This document shows, piece by piece, positions 35,937 through 40,108 of a stretch of DNA of 40,108 nt (position 1 is its first letter; every line of letters begins with the position of its first letter). The DNA is taken from the NCBI GenBank assembly GCA_949293165.1, contig CASFCW010000007.1:1-40108 (forward strand), written 5' to 3'. The stretch is from an uncultured bacterium (GTDB lineage: Bacteria; Bacillota; Clostridia; Oscillospirales; Oscillospiraceae). The position numbers and the translations under genes were made by a program. The notes below the pieces were generated by a model that made no database searches, was not told the DNA's origin, and saw only the letters and a program-made list of their open reading frames with translations.

Positions 35937-35978
35937 AAGGCCCCAGTGGCCTTGGCGGTTGGCGGGGGGTCTTTTTTT
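35937..35978 (+). terminator. Terminator of the riboswitch expression platform
   Basis: Stems AAGGCC/GGCCTT at 35937-35953 and a GC-rich alternative (GGCCCC with GGGGTC) lie just after the riboswitch and before a run of seven T at 35972-35978. It would stop transcription when Mn2+ is low and be avoided with the ligand. The exact pairing is uncertain. Confidence 0.65.
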
Positions 35979-36042
35979 GTTACCCTCCTCCACCCCAAAG
36001 AATGCGGGGAGCACTGGCTGCCCAAGGAAAGGAACGAGGAAT

Positions 36043-38667
36043 ATGTCACTGCCTTACCACCGGCAAACCCCGGAGCAGGCCCTGGAGGAACAGAGGGTCT
36101 CCCTCTCCGGCCTGTCCGCCCAGGAGGCCTCCCGCCGGGAGGAAGCCTTCGGGCCCAACAAGCTGTCCGAGGGAAAGAAGAAAAGCGTTTTACAGGTCTT
36201 TTTGGAGCAGTTCAAGGATCTGCTGGTCATCATCCTCATGGCCGCAGCCTGCATTTCCGCCGCCTCCGGCAACGTGGAGAGCACCATTGTCATCTTCGCC
36301 GTGCTCATCCTCAACGCCATCCTGGGCACGGTGCAGTATCTGAAGGCGGAGAAGTCCCTGGAAAGCCTGAAGGCCATGTCCTCCCCCACCGCCAAGGTCA
36401 TGCGGGACGGGGTGCGGGTGGAGCTGCCCTCCGTCCAAGTGGTGCCCGGCGACATCGTCCTGCTGGAGGCGGGGGACATGGTGGTGGCCGACGGCCGCAT
36501 CGTGGAAAACTTCTCCCTAAAGGTCAATGAGAGCTCCCTCACCGGCGAAAGCGAAGGGGTGGACAAAACCGCCGACGCCATCGACGCAGAGCAGGTGGCG
36601 CTGGGCGACCAGAAGAATATGGTGTTTTCCGGCTCCCTGGTAACCTATGGCCGGGCCACTGTGGTGGTTACCGCCACCGGCATGGATACCGAGCTGGGCA
36701 AGATCGCCGCCCTGATGAATCAGACCCAGCAGCGCAAGACCCCCCTCCAGGAGAGCCTGGACAACTTTTCGGCCAAGCTGGCCGTGCTGATTATGGCCAT
36801 CTGCGCCGTGGTATTCCTGCTGTCGGTATTCCGCAACGGCATGGGCACCCTGGACGCGCTGATGTTTGCCGTGGCTCTGGCCGTGGCCGCTATCCCCGAG
36901 GCACTCAGCTCCATCGTCACCATCGTGCTGGCTATGGGCACCCAGAAAATGGCCCGGCAGAACGCCATCATGAAGGATTTGAAGGCGGTGGAAAGCCTGG
37001 GCAGCGTGTCCGTCATCTGCTCCGACAAGACCGGTACCCTGACCCAGAACAAGATGACCCCCCAGAAGGTGTACGCCGACGGCTCCCTGCTGGAGGGGGA
37101 CGATTTGGAGCTGGTCAACGACGTGCAGCGGCTGCTGCTGAAGGCCGCCCTGCTGGCCAGCGACGCCACCAATAACGAGGAGACCGGCGCCTCCATCGGC
37201 GACCCCACCGAGGTGGCCCTGGTGATGCTGGGGGAGAAGTTCGGCGTGGACGAGGTCTCTTACCGCTACTATCACCCCCGGCTGGGGGAGCTGGCCTTCG
37301 ACTCCGACCGGAAGCTGATGAGCACCCTCCACGACCTGGACGGCGTGCCCACCCTGTTTACCAAGGGCGCCATCGACGTGCTGCTGGACCGCTCCAAGTG
37401 GCTGCTTACCCGGGAAGGCCGGGTGCCCATGACCCCGGAGCGGAAGGAGGAGATCTCCCGGGTGAATATGGAGCTGTCCATGGAGGGCCTGCGGGTGCTG
37501 GCTTTCGCCTTCCGTACCCTGGACGCCGTCCGGCCCCTCACCCTGGAGGATGAGCAGGACTTTACCTTCATCGGCCTGATCTCCATGATCGACCCGCCCC
37601 GGCCGGAGGCCATCCAGGCCGTGGCCGACGCCAAGCAGGGCGGCATCCGCACGGTGATGATTACCGGCGACCACAAGGTTACCGCCACCGCCATCGCCAA
37701 GCAGCTGGGTATCTTCCAGGAGGGGGACATGGCCCTGTCCGGCGTGGAGCTGGATCAGCTCAGCGACGCCGACCTGGACGAGGTGCTTTCCAGGGTGTCT
37801 GTCTATGCCCGGGTCTCCCCCGAGCATAAGATCCGTATTGTCTCCGCCTGGCAGCGGATGGGCAAGATCGTCTCCATGACCGGAGACGGCGTCAACGACG
37901 CCCCCGCCCTGAAAAAGGCGGACATCGGCGTGGCTATGGGCATTACCGGCACCGAGGTGAGCAAGGACGCCGCCTCCATGATCCTGGCCGACGACAACTT
38001 CGCCACCATCGTCAAGGCGGTGGTCAACGGCCGCAGCGTCTACGCCAACATCCGCAACGCCATCCAGTTCCTGCTCAGCGGCAACACCGCCGGCATCTTC
38101 TGCGTGCTGTACGCCTCCCTGATGGCCCTGCCCGCCCCCTTTGAGGCGGTGCATCTGCTGTTTATCAACCTGCTTACCGACTCCCTCCCCGCCATCGCCA
38201 TCGGTATGGAGCCCGCCCGCCGGGGCCTGCTGAATCAGAAGCCCAGAGACCCCAAGGAGCCCATCCTCAACCGGCCCCTGCTGGCCCGCATCGGTGGTCA
38301 GGGCCTGCTCATCGCCATCGTCACCATGGCCGCCTTCTACCTGGGCTACCGGGACGGGGACGCCGCCCTGGCTTCCACCATGGCTTTCGCTACCCTGACC
38401 CTGGCCCGCCTGTTCCACGGCTTTAACTGCCGGGGCGCGGAGTCCATCTTCCGGCTGAAATTCTCCACCAACCCCTTCTCCATCGCCGCCTTCTTTGCCG
38501 GCGTGGTGCTGCTGACCCTGGTGCTGTTCGTGCCCGGCTTGAAGGATCTGTTCCTCGTCGCCCCCCAGTTCAACCTCACCTGCATGGAGGAGATCGTGGC
38601 TCTGGCCTTTGCCCCCACCCTGCTCATCCAGCTCTGCAAGCTCTTCACCTCCCGCCCGCTTTCTTGA
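36043..38667 (+). CDS. P-type cation-transporting ATPase (Ca2+/Mn2+ type, PacL-like)
   Basis: An 874-residue membrane pump. Start at ATG 36043 (GAGGA site); the longer frame from 35959 would run into the terminator. Motifs: actuator TGES (residues about 167-170), PEALSSIVTIVLAMG in M4, CSDKTGTLTQNKMTP with phosphorylated Asp328, KGA, MITGDHKVTA, TGDGVNDAPALKKADIGVAMG (613-633), and M6 LLFINLLTDSLPAIAIGMEPA with the Asn/Asp ligand pair. It belongs to the SERCA/PacL-type, moving Ca2+ or Mn2+ out of the cell. The Mn riboswitch suggests Mn2+ export. The last residues and the stop come from a REP-like repeat. Confidence 0.96.
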   Translation: MSLPYHRQTPEQALEEQRVSLSGLSAQEASRREEAFGPNKLSEGKKKSVLQVFLEQFKDLLVIILMAAACISAASGNVESTIVIFAVLILNAILGTVQYLKAEKSLESLKAMSSPTAKVMRDGVRVELPSVQVVPGDIVLLEAGDMVVADGRIVENFSLKVNESSLTGESEGVDKTADAIDAEQVALGDQKNMVFSGSLVTYGRATVVVTATGMDTELGKIAALMNQTQQRKTPLQESLDNFSAKLAVLIMAICAVVFLLSVFRNGMGTLDALMFAVALAVAAIPEALSSIVTIVLAMGTQKMARQNAIMKDLKAVESLGSVSVICSDKTGTLTQNKMTPQKVYADGSLLEGDDLELVNDVQRLLLKAALLASDATNNEETGASIGDPTEVALVMLGEKFGVDEVSYRYYHPRLGELAFDSDRKLMSTLHDLDGVPTLFTKGAIDVLLDRSKWLLTREGRVPMTPERKEEISRVNMELSMEGLRVLAFAFRTLDAVRPLTLEDEQDFTFIGLISMIDPPRPEAIQAVADAKQGGIRTVMITGDHKVTATAIAKQLGIFQEGDMALSGVELDQLSDADLDEVLSRVSVYARVSPEHKIRIVSAWQRMGKIVSMTGDGVNDAPALKKADIGVAMGITGTEVSKDAASMILADDNFATIVKAVVNGRSVYANIRNAIQFLLSGNTAGIFCVLYASLMALPAPFEAVHLLFINLLTDSLPAIAIGMEPARRGLLNQKPRDPKEPILNRPLLARIGGQGLLIAIVTMAAFYLGYRDGDAALASTMAFATLTLARLFHGFNCRGAESIFRLKFSTNPFSIAAFFAGVVLLTLVLFVPGLKDLFLVAPQFNLTCMEEIVALAFAPTLLIQLCKLFTSRPLS

Positions 38668-38747
38668 AAGAAAGCTTGGCAAAGAACTTTATACGGCTAC
38701 GCCCGCTTTCTTGAAAGAAAGCTTAGCAAAGAACTTTGTGCGGCTAC
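38654..38747. repeat. Two tandem 47-bp REP-like repeats
   Basis: Copy 1 (38654-38700) and copy 2 (38701-38747) differ at 3-4 positions. Each holds GCTTTCTTGAAAGAAAGC, which can fold as a hairpin, then CAAAGAACTTT. The first copy includes the last codons and the TGA of the ATPase gene. A related inverted copy lies at 38965-39023. Such elements are frequent in Oscillospiraceae-like genomes (general recollection). Confidence 0.8.
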
Positions 38748-39011
38748 ACCCGAAGTCCAACCTGTAACGAAAAAAATTCCACGCAGGAGAGTGATTCCCT
38801 CTTGCGTGGAAATTTTTATGTTCTGTTTCATCCGGCGGGAATGAGCAGCACCCTTTCGTAGGGGCGCACAATGCGCGCCCGCACGGATGGATTCTCTTTC
38901 GTGCTAGAACTTGGAATCCATTCCCAGCTCCAGGCGGCGAGAAGGAAAGCGCAGCTTTCCGACAAGGTTCTTTGCCTACTTTCTTTCAAGAAAGTAGGTC
39001 AAGAAAGTAGA
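38668..39011. other. Intergenic region with repeats and a terminator
   Basis: No gene seen. It contains the rest of the tandem REP-like repeats, a bidirectional terminator (38770-38817), and a GGGGCGCACAATGCGCGCCC hairpin at about 38860-38880, of the REP type seen around genes in this group. Confidence 0.6.
38770..38817. terminator. Bidirectional terminator between convergent genes
   Basis: Stem TTCCACGC and GCGTGGAA, flanked by runs of A on the left and T on the right (AAAAAA and TTTTT), so it can end transcription in both directions, from the ATPase and from the opposite gene. Confidence 0.8.
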
Positions 39012-39023
39012 TTAAGAAAGCGG
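38965..39023. repeat. REP-like repeat, inverted copy, at the end of the minus-strand gene
   Basis: On the minus strand: CCCGCTTTCTT, then CTACTTTCTTGAAAGAAAG and GGCAAAGAACC, related to the tandem copies at 38654. It codes for the last residues (LLPLS) and stop of the gene at 39012-39671. Confidence 0.7.
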
Positions 39024-39671
39024 GAGGAGGGCGGCCTGACGGGCCAGCAGGGCGTCCAGCTCCTCCAGGGAACCGGTGAATTCCGGGCTGGCAAAGTCCC
39101 GGGCCCACAACTGCTCCCCAAAGCCCCCGCTCCCCCGGTGGAAGAAGGCGCTCATATCGTCAAACAGTTCGGCCAGCTCCTCCAACTCCTCCTGGGACAG
39201 TTGAGCCACAACGCTGAAATCACTGAAACACTGGCTCTTTTTCAGCCCCTGTTCCATCTTCACCCGGACGGTTTCCTCCAGCTCCTGATCCCCGTCACCG
39301 TAGACCCGGATAAAATTGCTGTAGATAATGGGCCATGCCGGGCGGCTCCGGGCCATGGCAATGCCCTCCAGCTTGTATTGCAGCTCCTGCCTCAGCTGCT
39401 GGTTCTCCGGCTCCTTTGCCGCATCCTCCGCCAAAACGTACAGATCCCCGTAAAAGACATACATGCTGTCCAGATCATACATCGCCAGCGAATAAACCAT
39501 GCCCTCGTCAGGATCGTACTCCCCCGGCTCCGTCACAAGCTCCTCCACCGCCGCCCTCAATGCCAGGTTCTCCACCCATCCGTAGATGCCAGCCCCGGCC
39601 AGGGCGATGCACAACACAACTAAGATCAGAATCACCAGGTGAGATTTCGGTTCACGAAAACTTTTTTCCAC
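39012..39671 (-). CDS. Membrane-anchored protein of unknown function
   Basis: A 219-residue protein started at GTG 39671, which has AGGAGG 8 bp before it (a GTG at 39680 would be too close). A basic N-terminus leads to one membrane segment (HLVILILVVLCIALAGAGIYGWV, about residues 11-34) and a long helical extracellular domain (AVEELVTEPGEYDPDEGMVYSLAMYDLDSMYVFYGDLYVLAEDAAKEPENQQLRQELQYKLEGIAM... LSQEELEELAELFDDMSAFF). There is no recognised domain. It is expressed from a promoter at 39806-39834 and ends in a REP-like repeat. Confidence 0.75.
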   Translation of the reverse strand: MEKSFREPKSHLVILILVVLCIALAGAGIYGWVENLALRAAVEELVTEPGEYDPDEGMVYSLAMYDLDSMYVFYGDLYVLAEDAAKEPENQQLRQELQYKLEGIAMARSRPAWPIIYSNFIRVYGDGDQELEETVRVKMEQGLKKSQCFSDFSVVAQLSQEELEELAELFDDMSAFFHRGSGGFGEQLWARDFASPEFTGSLEELDALLARQAALLPLS

Positions 39672-39805
39672 AGCCGTCACCTCCTGACCGCTTGATCGGA
39701 CACGTCAACCTGTTTTTCCGTACCATAGCCGTGCGCCGCCGCTGGTCCTGCCTTTCCCCATCTGCCGGGACGGCAGACGGGAAATAGATATCTCTGCACA
39801 GGATT

Positions 39806-39834
39806 ATTTTACCACAAGAATTTGATAGTGTAAA
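39806..39834 (-). promoter_or_regulatory. Promoter of the membrane-anchored protein
   Basis: TTTACA at 39834-39829 and TAAAAT at 39811-39806 on the minus strand with a 17-bp spacer. A leader of about 130 bp follows, with a small GC-rich hairpin (GTCTGCC/GGCAGAT) near 39765-39780. Confidence 0.65.
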
Positions 39835-39929
39835 CAAACAGATAGGATAAAATCCAATATATATAGTGCATATTTCACAAGATATAGGCTGATAGTTCCA
39901 TCGGCCCAGAGGAATTCCGCCTGCGGGCG

Positions 39930-39960
39930 GGTTTCTTTTCTCGGCGGGAGAAAAGAAACC
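39930..39960. repeat. 12-bp inverted repeat hairpin, REP-like
   Basis: Arms GGTTTCTTTTCT and AGAAAAGAAACC with a 7-nt loop. The region 39838-40081 otherwise holds no gene that I can support. Confidence 0.7.
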
Positions 39961-40035
39961 AAAAGACCGCCGGGGGGCCGCGGGGAGCAGAAGTCATGGC
40001 AAGCCATGACTCAGACTGTCGAAAAACTTCCAAAA

Positions 40036-40080
40036 CGCCCCTGCATCTGGTAAAATGGTATCAGATGCGGGGGTGTGTTT
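40036..40080. promoter_or_regulatory. Hairpin with embedded -10 box before the last gene
   Basis: Arms CCCCTGCATCTG and CAGATGCGGGG with a GTAAAATGGTAT loop, immediately before the ATG at 40082. The TAAAAT in the loop resembles a promoter -10. Such hairpins precede some insertion sequence transposases. Confidence 0.4.
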
Positions 40081-40081
40081 T

Positions 40082-40108
40082 ATGGAGCAGTGGAGAAAGG
40101 ATTCACGA
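40082..40108 (+). CDS. Start of a gene running off the right edge
   Basis: ATG at 40082 opens MEQWRKDSR, then the window ends. The hairpin promoter before it hints at an insertion sequence transposase. This cannot be judged from nine codons. Confidence 0.3.

Noticed and set aside
34011-35938. Direct repeat AACTGTTGCAA at 34011-34021 and 35928-35938 on both sides of the integrase
   Set aside because: It could look like an attachment core, but the host gene interruption places the junction near 35.58 kb, and the second copy lies in the host leader next to the riboswitch. An 11-bp match between these positions is probably chance.
36517-38682. 721-codon minus-strand open frame
   Set aside because: It is antisense to the P-type ATPase, with a Gln/Gly/His-rich composition of a shadow.
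1-40108. CRISPR arrays, tRNA or rRNA genes
   Set aside because: No regular direct repeats with spacers and no cloverleaf-like sequences were seen by eye on either strand.

Overview
The window is mostly the integrated genome of a tailed phage in a GC-rich Firmicute. Gene style, short intergenic gaps with AGGAGG-type ribosome sites, and the dispersed hairpin repeats at the right end suggest a gut Clostridia relative (Oscillospiraceae-like, such as Flavonifractor or Intestinimonas); this taxonomic placement is inference. Prophage DNA runs from the left edge (its left end is outside the window) to about 35.59 kb. Host DNA follows.

Layout. 0-12.1 kb (minus strand): tail module of a contractile-tailed phage in the order known from Bacillus PBSX (head closure, gp10-like, tail terminator, sheath, tube, frameshifted chaperone, tape measure, LysM protein, XkdQ/R/S/T/U-like baseplate proteins, tail fibres). 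12.1-12.95 kb: a HicAB toxin-antitoxin cassette on the opposite strand with its own promoter and terminator, bracketed by a direct repeat. 12.9-19.6 kb: head and packaging (connector, HK97-type capsid, ClpP-like protease, portal, large and small terminase, HNH). 19.6-27.6 kb: replication and partition (zinc ribbon, HUH Rep-like protein, SSB, ParB, ParA, DnaB helicase, initiator with an apparent origin inside the gene). 27.6-31.5 kb: lysogeny control, with three HTH repressor-like genes and many very small genes on alternating strands whose 3' ends overlap. 31.5-34 kb: accessory genes (a SHOCT-like protein, a TerB-TerB-BRCT-like protein, and a dUTPase/dCTP-deaminase-fold protein with three C-terminal membrane segments). 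34.0-35.6 kb: large serine integrase. The lysis genes are not in the window.

At about 35.58 kb the integrase abuts the 5' fragment of a host gene on the minus strand, which marks the right attachment junction. Host DNA then carries a near-perfect sigma-A promoter, a yybP-ykoY (manganese) riboswitch with a terminator, and a P-type cation ATPase, followed by REP-like repeats, a membrane-anchored protein of unknown function, and the start of a further gene that may belong to an insertion sequence.

Most notable: (1) a 17-bp palindrome, GTGTCCAATTTGGACAC and variants, present at least eight times between 12 and 33 kb of the prophage, a candidate parS or operator/stoperator system; (2) the dUTPase-fold membrane protein next to the integrase, expressed from its own promoter and terminator, a candidate anti-phage or nucleotide-sensing effector; (3) five convergent overlapping gene pairs in 3.4 kb; (4) an iteron plus AT-rich origin inside the initiator gene; (5) a textbook -1 frameshift signal in the tail chaperone; (6) a 102-nt element with a 20-bp perfect closing stem downstream of ssb.
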